From the NCBI RefSeq assembly GCF_963169125.1, contig NC_084798.1, forward strand, positions 198,395,481 to 198,459,480: 64,000 nt of DNA, given 5' to 3'. Source of the DNA: Humulus lupulus (lineage: Eukaryota > Streptophyta > Magnoliopsida > Rosales > Cannabaceae). Position 1 is the first letter of the stretch; each line of letters begins with the position of its first letter. The notes beneath the pieces are model-generated. The model ran no database searches. It saw only the letters and a program-made list of their open reading frames with translations, and was not told where the DNA came from. Of the stretch, positions 24,031 through 35,690 are shown one piece after another. Made by a program: the position numbers and the translations under genes.

Positions 24031-24470
24031 TGGATCATTTATTTCTTTTCTATGGTCTAGTTTTGTAAATGCCAAGATGTTTTTCAGTTCAGAATCTAAT
24101 GAATGTTAGCTTATTTGGTTAGAAAATAATAGAAGAACTTTTGGAGATATTAACGCCGCTGTCCCGCATTTAGTTAACAAAAAAAAATTGACATTTCAAC
24201 AATTAAACAGTGGAGAAACATTATTTCAACAGCAACGCTGATTTAATTTAATTAATAACAGCAATTCATGGTTCACTATATAAACACACTGCTATGCAAT
24301 TATTCTCCAAATTATGGCCAGCAAAGGTTATGTTCTTAAGGACAATTAATGTTTGCAGGCAATAATCATGACTAAACAAAACTGATCTTTAATTTATTAG
24401 TCTGTTATTTATGAATATTATCACCATACTTTGCCAGGCATGTAATATGTATATAAAATTAATATATGCA

Positions 24471-24508
<38 letters not shown>

Positions 24509-24549
24509 ACCAAAACTCATCCCAAAAATTTCAGGTGAGTGAGGCTTTT
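24031..24549. other. AT-rich spacer with (AT)n microsatellite
   Basis: Nothing recognisable apart from the (AT)n run at 24472-24502. Confidence 0.6.
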
Positions 24550-24612
24550 TTAATTTACAAATAAGATCATGTTATTCATATATGGGGGAAGAAAAGTATT
24601 CGGACAACTTAC

Positions 24613-24813
24613 CAAAGAGTGGCCGGGAATGTTGGTGCTGTGAGACTGAGAGAGGCCGAGACGAGAGAGTGGCGGCCGAGAAGCTTGTTGAGATCGAGAG
24701 GCCGTGGCCGGTGCAGGTGGAAGGACGGCTGCCGTCCCCGTCGCCGAGAGAGAACGTCGATGGTCGTGTCGTGTGAGGTGTGAGAGTGGTGAGTGTGGTG
24801 GTCGTGTTTTCAA
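24613..24813 (-). other. Exon-like GC-rich island with a strong splice donor
   Basis: On the minus strand an ATG at 24813 opens 67 codons rich in Ser, Pro, Arg, His and Ala. They run into CTCTTTG|GTAAGTTG, a near-consensus 5' splice site (GT at 24612-24611). GC content is far above that of the flanks. The Ser/Arg-rich, acid-poor composition would fit an organelle transit peptide or a gene fragment. No second exon was found downstream (22.3-24.5 kb), and no known family was recognised. It could be the 5' remnant of a gene or a captured fragment. Confidence 0.35.
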
Positions 24814-25144
24814 AAATAGATGACTGTTGGGAATTTTTCTAGGTTATAAGATTATATAAAATAATTTCTCAAATATATAAATATATATAATATAATTAAT
24901 TAATTATTAATAATATATATTTAATTTAATTGCTGCAAAAATATAGATATTTAATAATAAAAAATTTAAATGATGGAAATAATCATTCCTCCTACGCTAC
25001 GCAATTGCTTGTTTAGTCGGAGAATTCTCGCCCTTACCTTCATCACTATGTGAAGGAAGTTTCACCTGATTATGAAGTTGCTAATCAATCAAGTCAACAC
25101 GCCATAATAAAATGGAGCTAATCACAACACAAGAGATAGCCAAA
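24814..25144. other. AT-rich spacer
   Basis: No gene is seen. The left end of the Mutator-like element probably lies near 25145 but could be anywhere in this stretch. Confidence 0.4.
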
Positions 25145-25239
25145 GGGAAAATTTCACTATTATGCATTACTAAATAATATTAGCATTAATTAGTTTTTCA
25201 AATTGGTTTTAAACTTCACCAAGTACCAAATATATCTCT

Positions 25240-26056
25240 CTAATTTTTTTCCACACAAACTCTCTCACTCTTTCTATCTCTCTGTTGCTCTCAATCCCCA
25301 AAACCCAAACCCAAACTGAAGCCAAACTCCAAAAAATAAAACACAGAATCGATCTCACCCTCTCTCTTTCTCCTCTCCGAAGTCGGCCACCCAAAACCCG
25401 TTGAACCTGTCGAACCAACGGCGGCAACGAAGCTCGAAACCCACAGCGTCAAACCCGTTAATCGAACCTATATTCTCATTAAGGTAAATTCTTGAACCCT
25501 CGTGATGATTGTTGTTGTTTTGATCCCTTTGAATCTGGTGGTGTGGAATGGGTATGGCAGTTCTTAGGTTTGGGTTTTTCTGTGGTTTTTTCTGGGTTTA
25601 AACAAGTAGCTCGATAGGTTTGATGAAGGTTCAATAGATGCTCGATTGATCTATGGTAATATATAAAACTAGCTCGATAGGCTTGATTATGGTTCGATAA
25701 TAGGCTCGATAGGGTAGTTTGAATGGTTCGATGGTGGATCGATAGGAGCTCGTTGGATTTGTGGTATTAGATAAAAACTGCTTGATAGGTTCGATATTAG
25801 ACTCGATTGTAGCTCGATGGTTATTTATGTAGACAAATTTTGCTTAGCTCGATAGGCTCGACACTGGCTCGATAGTCTCTATAGTTTTAGGTTGTTGATA
25901 TTGCTCGATCGTTGTTCGATAGGGTATGTTGCAGGTCGATTATAGCTCGATAGAGCTCGATGACAACTTATTTCAGTTTTTTGATGATTTTTTTTTTAAT
26001 TTTTTCCCAATTCTCTTTAACATTCTGTTTCTTACCAAAAAAATTTCGTGTTGCAG
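25240..26056 (+). promoter_or_regulatory. 5' leader exon and first intron of the ULP-like gene
   Basis: A pyrimidine-rich leader (CTCTCTCACTCTTTCTATCTC around 25258) leads to a good donor, ATTAAG|GTAAATTC, at 25484. The acceptor TGTTGCAG ends at 26056, directly before an ATG. The 573-bp intron is filled with AGCTCGATAG-type words. No TATA box was identified. Confidence 0.55.
25600..25975 (+). repeat. AGCTCGATAG word array in intron 1
   Basis: Irregular copies of GCTCGATAG / GTTCGATAG / GATCGATAG recur about every 15-40 bp. They all read GCTCGAT on the plus strand, the sense strand of the ULP-like gene. Confidence 0.8.
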
Positions 26057-29000
26057 ATGCATGTGTTGCTTCTTCCATTTAGTGATCACTTTCCTGGTCG
26101 AGTAACATATCGGAGTAGTAGCACTTTAAATCACATTAAGACTAGGTTTATGGACCTCGGGCTGATAGAAAGGACTGTGGAATCCCCTTTCAAGTAGTTC
26201 TTTTTGGCTTCGGAGTTTAATTTCTCCGGAGTTTTGGTGCATCAAATTTTGTTGAGGAAAATCGCCAGCAATAATGAAGATGATGTGCATTTCTTCTTGG
26301 GGTCGAAGTCTTGTAGATTTAGCATGGGAGAGTTTGCCCTGGTGATGGGGTTGAATTTCAGTACCTTCCCGTCACCAGAAGAGTTGGAAGAGCATAATCT
26401 CAACGACCGGTTGATAAAGGAGTATTTCAATGATGCTGAGAAAGTAAAGCTCTCACAAGTGGACCATGCTTTCAAGACTTGTAGTGTTGTGGAAGATGTG
26501 TACAAGCTTGGTCTATGTTTGTTGGTTGAGGGGGTTCTAAATGTCATAGAGGGCAAGTTGCACATATGGCGAGATATTCTGAAGATGGTTGAGGACGTAG
26601 ACTACTTCTTCAGCTATCCATGGGGGAAGTACTCTTATAAGAGGCTATTGCAATCTTGTAAGAAGGACATGGTGAAGCAAGAGGCCAACTATGACAACAA
26701 GAAGGATGCCAAGGTGCAGCAAGAGTCCAAGTATAGTATGTATGGTTATGCCCCGGCCTTACAGTACTGGGCATATGAGGCTATCCAGCAGCTTGCGACG
26801 GAGTTTGTTGTGAGCTCGAGAAACAGGGTCCCAAGGATGCTTAGTTGGTTGCATCGGAGGAATAAGGATTTTACCAAGTATGTCATCTCACCGATGTTAT
26901 CGAAAAAGAATGTAAGTTATATTTGATTAACATTAAAAAATTATTATTTTTATCTATATGCTTATCTTTTATGATTATTTGAGTTAACCAAATATTTTAT
27001 TTTGTTTGCAGTTGATCGTCCTTCCGATGTTGAAGCCTCGACCAGCAGAAAAAGATTATTATTTGTCGTTGACAGAGGGAGATCTTCCTCTTTATCCCGG
27101 GCTTGGCCAGGATCCCTCGGAGGCTAATGAGGAGGAGGATGCGACTTTTGAGAAAGTCGCGGAGATAGTTTCTCAGGCAGCTGAGGCAGCCAAGATATTT
27201 GATGATGCTTCCCCGGAGGAGGAGGAGGTTGCAGGTCCCACCCCTCCTGTTGCCCCAGCTACAGCCCCAGCCTCAGCCTTAACCCCAACCTCAGCCCCTG
27301 AGCTTGCCGACTTGATTGAACGGTTGGACAGAGTCGAGGGTCGACGAGAGACTCTCTTGAAGAACCAGTCAGTGATCTTGGACACATTCAGTCAGATCCT
27401 GACGTTTATTAAGGAGAAACCGAGGGGCTCCAAGGAAGATTCAGGCTCAAAGTCACTGGATATTCCTCTATACTATGTTGATGATCCAACCACGCCTCCT
27501 ACCATCATTGTAACACCTGATGTTGCGACTCCGGGAGTCGTTATTGTCAACCCTGAGGATGTTTTTCAGAGGACTAGATGCCAAAGACGCAAGCCAGATT
27601 TGTTTGATGACTACACCGATCTCACGAGGAAAAGACCTCGCACTGATGCAGCTGCACTAGAAGAGGAGGCTACACGGGTGTTGGACCCTCTCTAGAAGCC
27701 AGATTGGAAACAATATAGGACAATGTCCAAGTGGCTGCTTGGAGACATCCCCAACAAGACCCCGAGGGATGTACAAACTGGGAATCGCAATCCAGCGTGG
27801 TTTTTGACGTGGAAGACATGCCAGCGAGCTCGATAGGAGCTCGATGAGGGGTTACTTGGATCGATATGACTCGATAGTGGCTCGATAGGGATGTTAAACT
27901 AGGGTTGTTGTTTACTGTTTGAGATTAGCTCGATGTGAGCTCTATGGAGATCGATAGTACATCAATAGGGTTGTTAAACTAGGGCTGTTGTTTACTGTTT
28001 GAAATTAGCTCGATGTAAGCTCAATAGTAGATCGATAGGGGTGTTAAACTAGGGTTTTTGTTTACTGTTTGAGATTAGCTCGATGTGAGATTGATGGAGC
28101 TCGATAGTAGATCGATATGGGTGTTAAACTAGGGTTGTTGTTTACTATTTGAGATTAGCTCGATGTGAGCTCGATGGAGCTCGATAGTAGATCGATAGGG
28201 GTGTTGTTTACCGTCTGAGAATAACTCGATATGATTTCGATGAGGCTCAATGAGCTCGACGTTTAGTTCGATAGTGCTCGATGAGAACTCAATTTATTCA
28301 TTTATGCATCATTTTTTAGCCATTTATGATGGTCTTTGCTAACTTTTTATATCGTACTCTCTTTGTAGCATATTGATGCGGCAGAACACATGCGTCACAA
28401 GTATTTTCCCTATACATATCGACAAAATGCAGTTATGATGAACATTTATTTCTCACAAGTGATACCTGCCCGACATGATCAGTACAAGAAAATTGCCAAC
28501 AAAACAAAGTACACGTGGGATTCTGACGTTATGTCCATGTTGACCGGCATCAAGCAGCAGTTTCTGGCATCTTGGGGAGGAGTTGAGGATGTATATTGGT
28601 GCCAGAACTATGAACAGCAACATTGGTTTGCCATTGAGGCTTCTATTTCTAGTTGGACTCTCACTGTTTATGATTCAGACAACTCGGTGATTAGTGACGC
28701 AAAGCTGGAGGAAATTATGAATCCATGGTGCTTTTTGCTTCCTTCTCTGTCGATGCATAGTAAATTGTTCACTGATAGCTTGATGTTGAAGATTCCTGCA
28801 GCAGGAAAGAGGCTGCATCAATTCACATGGCGTCGCAAACAGAAACACGAGCTCACTCAATCAAAGAGAAGGTAACAAACATCATCTTCATACTATATTT
28901 GTTTCTAACTAAAATTATAGTATTGTACACTTAATGTTTATATTTTTTTTACAGTGGGGATTATGTTGTGTATGTTGTCAAGCATATTGAGCATCTCATG

Positions 29001-29096
29001 GCTGGCCTTCCATTAGAAACCATCTGCGATGAAAATATTGAGGTGTTCAGGAACAAGTGGACCACAGACTTATGGTATCAAAATATGTTACCTTGA
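26057..29096 (+). pseudogene. DUF1985 and Ulp1-like cysteine protease (C48) pseudogene
   Basis: Exons are 26057-26911, 27012 to about 27823, 28369-28871 and 28955-29096. Introns one and three of this set are GT-AG. Exon 1 holds a DUF1985 domain (HIKTRFMDLGL ... FALVMGLNF). Exon 2 is an acidic, Pro/Ala-rich linker ending RTMSKWLLGD. Exons 3-4 hold the Ulp1 fold, with catalytic His in HWFAIEA and Asp in LTVYDSDN. The nucleophile site, SGDCG in the family, reads SGDYV, so the Cys is now a Tyr (28962-28964). Stop codons at 26195-26197 and 27693-27695 interrupt otherwise good coding sequence. Exon 2 lacks a visible GT donor. In the family these proteases cleave SUMO-like conjugates. This copy could do no such thing. 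Its transposon context is the convergent MULE transposase. Confidence 0.85.
27825..28300 (+). repeat. AGCTCGAT array with 70-80 bp tandem repeat
   Basis: From 27890 to about 28215 a unit of 70-80 bp repeats a little over four times. The anchor TTAAACTAGGG lies at 27894, 27974, 28044 and 28124. Each unit holds TTTACTGTTTGAGATTAGCT followed by three or four CGAT words. The array starts exactly where the exon 2 splice donor should be. Confidence 0.88.
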
Positions 29097-29546
29097 TGAT
29101 TGTATATATTACATGTACAGTTTTTTGTTCACATTTTTTTGTAACTTTCATATGGCTGTTATCGAGCTATATCAAACATTATCAAACTAATATCGAGCTA
29201 TATCGAACTAATATCGAGCTTCAATCGAGCAATATCATTTTCATATCCATTATCTAGCTGTTATCAAACTAATATTGAGCCATATCGAACCATTATCGAA
29301 CTATTATCGAGTTATATCAAACTATTATCGAGCTAAGATTTGAAGTCAGTTTAGAAGCTAACATACATATTATCGAGTTCATGTCGAGCTACAATCAAGC
29401 TCATTGAGTTTACATCGAGCTTAACATAACTTTTAAGAAAAATCAAAGAAAAAAGAAGGGAAAACAAGCAAGGTTATTAATAAAACAAGTCCAAATGGGA
29501 AAAAAGAGTTTATAGCCTAGCTTTGCATGTAGCCCCCACACATACT
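29097..29546. repeat. Intergenic space between convergent genes, inverted ATCGAGCT array
   Basis: From about 29158 to 29425 the word appears as ATCGAGCTAT / ATCGAACTA on the plus strand, that is AGCTCGAT on the minus strand. This is the opposite orientation to the two intronic arrays. The rest (29426-29546) is A-rich and leads to the transposase stop codon. Confidence 0.8.
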
Positions 29547-30070
29547 TCACTTGCGCTCTTTGCGAATGATTTTGCCATTCGATGGAGTGCGGTTTGTCTT
29601 CCTTCTTCCCACCTTTTTCTTCTTCGGTCGACCAACTGGTTGTTTTTCAATGAGAACCCCAACTTGCATTTTCTCAATGTTCTTGGGAACTTCCCAATCA
29701 TCCTCATTTCCAGTTGGGTAAGTTGTTTCTTTGTAAGACTCCCTCCACATCTCAGTAGTGTAATATGGGGAACACAGTGAGTAAATGTTGACACCACGCA
29801 GGATGGTCGCAGCCATACCATAAACACAAGGGTAACCCATTATTTGAAACATGCCACAGGAGCATGATTTTGTCATCAAATTCACCCCACCATCACCTTC
29901 TGGGTCTACCATGTGAAATTCAAACTGTCCAAGAGGATGGACTTTCAAGTACCTTGCATCATCTGCAATGCATGAGACATCTTTCTCATATATTGTTGCT
30001 AATTTGGATGTGCACTTCTCTACCTCCTCACGACGCGCAACAAACCATGATTGAATTGTGAAATGAATGA

Positions 30071-32470
30071 TGTAACACCTTGGATAGCCAAGATTGTTAC
30101 ACTGTGTGTTTATAAAGGTGCAAGACTTGCTAATCAAGTCATTAAATTAGAAACGTGTTACTGAAAACTATAATGGAACTAGGGTTAAAAGATTTTGGTT
30201 ACAAAGGTTACATTTCATATAATTAAACATTTTGTACATGGGATCCCAAAAGAAATAGAATTTAAAAGACTGTTTACAAAAATTCCAGGTTATAAACATG
30301 TACCGACCACTCTAAGGGCAAAACAAACATTTAGGCTTCTCCCGTTCTGTATCACTCCTCGGCCGTGGCGGCCGATCAGCTGACTATGTTCATTCATCCC
30401 CAAAACTCTCCAACTCAGGACTAGTCCACTTTGCCCTTGCCTTTACCTGCACCACGTAGCACCCGTGAGCCAAGGCCCAACAAGAAACCAGAAAACAGAG
30501 CATAATCATTAAGCAATCAATTTACAAATCAACAATCAGACAACTCATAACGCATAACCACATGCTCAACAATCCATAACAGTTACATAATCATGCATTC
30601 AGCATACCAAGTTCATCAATTAACGTTAATAACCAGTTCATATATTAATCAGGGTCGACGCCCTTAGGTCGCATCCCCTATTTATCCTACTGACTCCGAC
30701 CCGCTTAAACCGAGCTCAGTGAATATTAAGTTGTCCTCAGCTACTAGTGGCCGAGCCGCGCCCTGTGCGCAAGTATTGATTCTAGCACTCTTAGGCCATT
30801 TATCAAATGTCCCCATGGAATAATACCATCTATGACATCATACAAATATAGGGAGCTCTTAGTCCCAACATAATCACATAACCAGGTGTAGTTTTCTTAC
30901 CTTTTCGATTCTGATTGCTTGATTAGCGAAACTAACCCTCAAGCATGATCTCGTCCAAGCCCTAGCATATACCTAGTCACAGCCATAAATTAGAATCATC
31001 ACTAAACCTCAATTCCAAAATCTAGCCTCAGGACCAATCCTGAGCCCTCGGGAAGCCCTAATTCCACCAAACGGGGTGGTGGAATCAAACCCTGAGCCCC
31101 CGGGCAAAAACCTTAAGTAATAACCCAAAAATCCCCTTCTAGAAATAGGGTAGCGCTACAACACCCTAAAGCGGGCGCTATAGCGCTACAGATAGAAGCA
31201 AAAACGCCCAAATCAGCCAAGCCTAGCGTTGTAGTGCCCAAAGGCTAGCGCTACAGCGCTAGTTACAGCACTTCAGCACTCTGGTTTTTCTCCTTCGATT
31301 TTCCCCGAGCCAAACCTCTATAGTACCACTCCAAACCTCAACCATACACCAATTTTAGCCCATCATCATCTACATTTCACCACACATGACCCAAAAACCT
31401 CAATTCTAACCACATGCATCATCAACACAAAGAAAGTAAGCATTGAACTCAGAATTCAAGAACTCAACCAGTATCTCAAAACTAACCCAGCAACCAAGTT
31501 GATCAATCTCATAATTTTCTTACCTTTGATGGGGAAATCAACTTTAGGTTCTCCTCCAAACCTTTCCAGCTTTTAACTCCTTAATTCCAGCTTAATTCTC
31601 TTAACTTCCATCAAAATCAAGTTTCAGAATTCATTTCTAACACAGTTTAGAAAACTCAACAAAACCTGAAGACCTTACCTCAATTAAGTGACAAATCCCT
31701 GCTAAAACCTCTAGCTTCACCAAGGTCTCTAGCCCCAAGCTCCAGCCCAAGTTTTCCTGAGTTAAATCTTCAAAATTCCTCAAGAGGTGGTGAAGAGAGT
31801 AAGTCTAAGTGTTCTGTTTTCTCTTCTTTCTTTCTTCTTTCAGTTTCTTTTCTAACAATTCCACTAAGTCCTAAAAGCTTAATATAACTTATCCCTTTAA
31901 AGTCAAATGACCATATTGCCCTCCCAATTATAACTAAACCTTTAAGTCCTTCTAAGGGCATTTTGGTCATTATTCCCAATTCCCGCTAATTCTTCGAGTG
32001 TCCCTAATAATTACCGCTTAAATCCTGACACCTAACTAGTCACCAATTACTTTCCTCAATATCAAATAATCTCTAATATATTTCCCAGATTCCTATAAAT
32101 ACCCCCAGGCTCCCCCGAGTTGGGTATAAATCCCCACCGTGACTTTTTCGCTAAATCGCTCACTAGGATCACCTCGAGTCACAAGCTGCAAATATATCCA
32201 CATAATAATGTGGTCTCAACAATTTATCACAAATATTCACATTTATGCTCTCAACGGGCCAAATTTTACAAATATGCCCTTATAACCTAATCAGGGTCTA
32301 CATCCATACTAATACTCATAATCATGCATCTCATATATCCAAATAATCATATAGACATGCTTATCACATAGTCACGCATTTAATCATTTAAATCACACAT
32401 AATCCAGTTATGCCCTCCCGGCACACTAATCAAAGCCCTTAAGCCTTATTAGTAATTTTGGGTCGTTACA
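30071..32470 (-). mobile_element. Solo LTR (family 3) splitting the transposase
   Basis: A 2400-bp LTR runs from TGTAACACCT to GGGTCGTTACA, with duplication AATGA at 30066-30070 and 32471-32475. Transposase codons match up across it. The U5-like block (ACCTGCACCACGTAGCACCC, from about 30446) sits near the low end, as in the other family-3 copies. Confidence 0.9.
31151..31262. repeat. AGCGCT palindrome cluster inside LTR
   Basis: Words are TAGCGCTA (31151-31158), the perfect 12-mer GCGCTATAGCGC (31175-31186) and the near-palindrome CTAGCGCTACAGCGCTAG (31245-31262), plus decayed copies between. This is a different word from the GCCGCGGC of the related LTRs at 4710 and 11421, at an equivalent place. 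Confidence 0.85.
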
Positions 32471-35400
32471 AATGAATTCCACAAAAGTAAGGACTGGGGA
32501 GGTTCTTGCGTCTCTAGTTTTGTTGTTGAAACTTTCAGTGTAGTTGCTTGTCATTACATTTTATCGATTCCCAGGAAAGTAAGCACGAGTCCACTTATCG
32601 AATCCAATACCCTCGAGATATTGAGCTATGGCAGGATCCATTTGCTTTATATTGTTGAAGAACCTGTAAAATTTTGACTTCCGAAATGCATATGCCGCAT
32701 TCCACATCTCCTTGTGATAGTGATCAGTCTTGAACTTAGCGATTACATTCATACTTATGTGATGGTAGCATGCACCATGGTAGGCATCAAGGAAGACCAA
32801 CTCAAGAGCATGAATAATGCTAGCATGCCTATCTGATACAAAAGCCAGATTATCAACAACTCCAATGGCTTCCTTCAATTTCACCATGAAATACTTCCAA
32901 GAAGCATGATTCTCACTGTCAACAATGGTGAACGCAATTGGATAAATGTGGTTATTCGCATCCAATGCAACAGCACACAACATGTGGGCACCATACCTTG
33001 ACTTCAAGAAAGTGTCGTCCACACATATAACAGGACGGCATGATGTAAATCCCCTTCTACAAACTCCAAGTGAGAAGAAACAATAAAGAAAACGACCGTC
33101 ATCTATGACAAAATCAGTTATTGTACCTAGATTCTTTTGCTGCAGCATGTACAAGTAAGAAGGTAACTTGGAGTACGATTCTTCAGGTGTCCCCCTGACA
33201 TAACCGAGTGCCTTCTCTCTGCATCTCCAAGCCTTCATATAACCCATATTGATCCCAAAATTATTCTTCATATCCAACTTTATGTTGTTTGCTGGGTAAC
33301 TAGTGCCATCAGTAGCATATTTGTTCTTGATAAGGTGCCCAATCACCCAAGGTGCTGCTTGACGGTGGTCTTTCTATCGCAATTCTAGTGAGAAAGTATG
33401 TACACTATTATAAATAGTGATATCAAACTTCTCCGATCGCACTACTTTTTCCCCTCTTATTCTCCAACCACAATCAGGATCCTTGCTGGTGATATACAAC
33501 ACATCAGTACCAGACTTCTTAATCATAAACTCAAAATTATTCTTCATTGAGAAGAGAGTCGCTTTGGTTTTCAATTCCGTATTGTTCTCAAAAGTATTCC
33601 CAAGGTGTAGTTCTCCCAACTGTACACCAGATGAGGATGTTTCAGATCGACTAGAAGCCATGATATCTTCTTTTGTAAACATGGGAGCACTCCATTTTTT
33701 GTGATCTTCTGTTGAACATATTGGAACGTTCCATGTATTGTTATATTCTGTTCCACCAGGATGACTAGAGCTGGTGCCAGGTGTTCGACGTCCTTGACTT
33801 GGTGGGTTCGCCCGTGAAATAGGACATATTGGTTGTTCTTGTGCTTGTTCGACTTGCAAAATCATCAGACATGTCAATCGGCACTTCTGCACTATAATAT
33901 GCCTCTGAATTGTATCCTGAGTTTTCATTATGCTCAGCTACTGGATCGTCATTCACATAAGGGTTATACTCATACTGGTTGTCCCTCAGGTCACCAATAG
34001 GACCTCCTAAAGTACTGGCTGCTCCCTCAAGTCCAGGAGTGGAATATGGATCTGCAATGACAATCTTTTTAACAGGAGCGATACACAAGGCTAACCTTTC
34101 TTTAGATGTTACTCCTAAGAATGCACGAACACCAAAATCACTTTTAACATGAATGGGTGTAAACGGTTGGTCACCGCATGTGTAAGGAACCTCCAATTTC
34201 AACCCATACATCTGTTTATCAACTTTAAGTTCCTTGTGCAATATGTCAAGAAGTTGCAAGTACGTTATAATATCCTCCATTGGTATCACCATGCATTGAG
34301 GGTCCTTGAAAATCCACTTATTCTCTTGTAATTCCCAAACACCATTGTAGGATACAAAAACGTAGACAATGGAGCCTGTGTTGGGAAAAAAAAAACATTG
34401 AAATTGTAAAAAAAAACTGTCAATTTTTCATAAATCCATGAAAAAAAAGTGTAGGATCTTGGAATTTAAATCTAGATGCATGCTTCCTAGTATTTTTCCA
34501 AACACATAATAGAAACATAGGATAACATAACATACATATGAACATCAGATTCGTAAATTAACATAAATACAAAGATGTAGAAACTTACGAATACGCAGCG
34601 AAACTGGAACAACTCATTTCTTCAATCTCTTTAACCCTTGATTCCTTTCTGTAGTAGAGTATTATCAAGAGATTGAACTAGATCAGCAACACAGTCTTCC
34701 TCACCAAGTCTTTGATCAACCTATAACTAGTGTGAGCTGGTTCTCAACACATGAGATAGAGATCTAGAAGAGAAGAAGAGATAGTGGCTAAGGAATGATT
34801 AGAGTGTCTAGGTTTTCACTTACCCAATCAATCAACTGAGACTGACTTCCTTCTAAAACCCTAGATATCATATTCCTTATATAGGCAACTTAATGGGCTT
34901 TATTTAAATTTAAATTAATTAAAATAATAAACAAAAAGATAAAAGCCTTGGGCTCCCACAAATGAACATGAACCTAATCTCTTTGTTTTGAATTTAAATC
35001 CCAAAATTGGGCCTAAATTCAAAACCTTTTATTTTTTTAATTAATTAATTAAATACTTATTCAAATTAACTAATTATAATTTGAAACTTGATTTAATATT
35101 ATTTATTTATATTGACACAAATTTATCAATATTAATAAATTTACCCAAAGATTCTATTTTATTCTCAAAATCTCATATCTCTGTAAATTTTCCAAAAATT
35201 GACCTAGTCAACTTTAAAAATCCTAATTGATAATTAAATCAATTAATTGAGACATTCTAGATGATTTACTCAAAGGTGATGCGGGGACCATGGATCCATG
35301 AAATCAAGCTCCAATAAGTTACCGTGAATTTATTTACGAATAATTTCACTACCTTATTAATTTCTCATGACTCTACTATAGACTCGGAATTGAACTCTTG

Positions 35401-35690
35401 AATTCATAGAACGTATTTTTGAAACCATAAATATGTTATCCATTGTTATAACCATTACAGTCAATCAATCCTCTATCAATGACTTACTAACGAGATGGGT
35501 GAAAATACTGTTTCACCCCTCATCACTATTTTATCCTTAACTCCCACTAAGTTCCTTATAAATGATATTTCCGTGAACTTAATCACAGAAATGAGATCTC
35601 AATCATTTAACCTTTTGAACAAAGCAATTAAGAAAATCATCTTTTCACTTCTCATACAGAAGTTATAGATTTCATATCTATGAATAATAC

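Larger units (their letters stand above)
29547..34361 (-). pseudogene. MULE transposase (mudrA-like) pseudogene, split by an LTR
   Basis: Read on the minus strand, 34361-32471 continues at 30070-29547 once the solo LTR is removed. The protein order is an N-terminal VFVSYNGVWE block, then a DNA-binding Mutator domain (about 33374-33700, with DCGWRIRGE), the MULE DDE domain and a SWIM zinc finger. The DDE domain (33346-32580) has VICVDDTFL, then SDRHASIIHA and HGACYHH. The SWIM finger reads CSCGMFQ...PCVYG, so its final His is a Tyr. A basic tail, GRPKKKKVGRR, ends the protein. Breaks are a frameshift near 33855, stops at about 33373 and 32560, and the LTR. The 5' end looks like a 3' splice site (TTTCCCAACACAG|GC at 34361), so a first exon lies beyond the copia-like insertion. 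The protein would cut and join element ends in the nucleus. This copy is dead. Confidence 0.87.
25145..34449. mobile_element. Decayed Mutator-like element carrying a Ulp1-like gene (Kaonashi-type)
   Basis: Two gene remnants face each other. A DUF1985 plus Ulp1/C48 protease gene lies on the plus strand (26057-29096) and a MULE transposase on the minus strand (34361-29547). Plant MULEs that carry ULP genes (the KI/Kaonashi group) are known, and MuDR of maize also has two convergent genes, so I read this as one element. The left boundary is a guess at GGGAAAATTTCAC (25145). The right end lies beyond the copia-like insertion at 34450, outside the window, so the TIRs could not be compared. Confidence 0.7.

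Noticed and set aside
27890..28215. CRISPR-like spaced repeats
   Set aside because: The organism is a plant; units are tandem, diverged and variable in length, with no unique spacers.
34379..34449. Alternative low end of the copia-like LTR at TGTTGGGAAAA (about 34378)
   Set aside because: Alignment with the related LTR at 4258 places the end at TGTAGGATC (34450), and the poly-pyrimidine stretch here fits the 3' splice site of the transposase intron.
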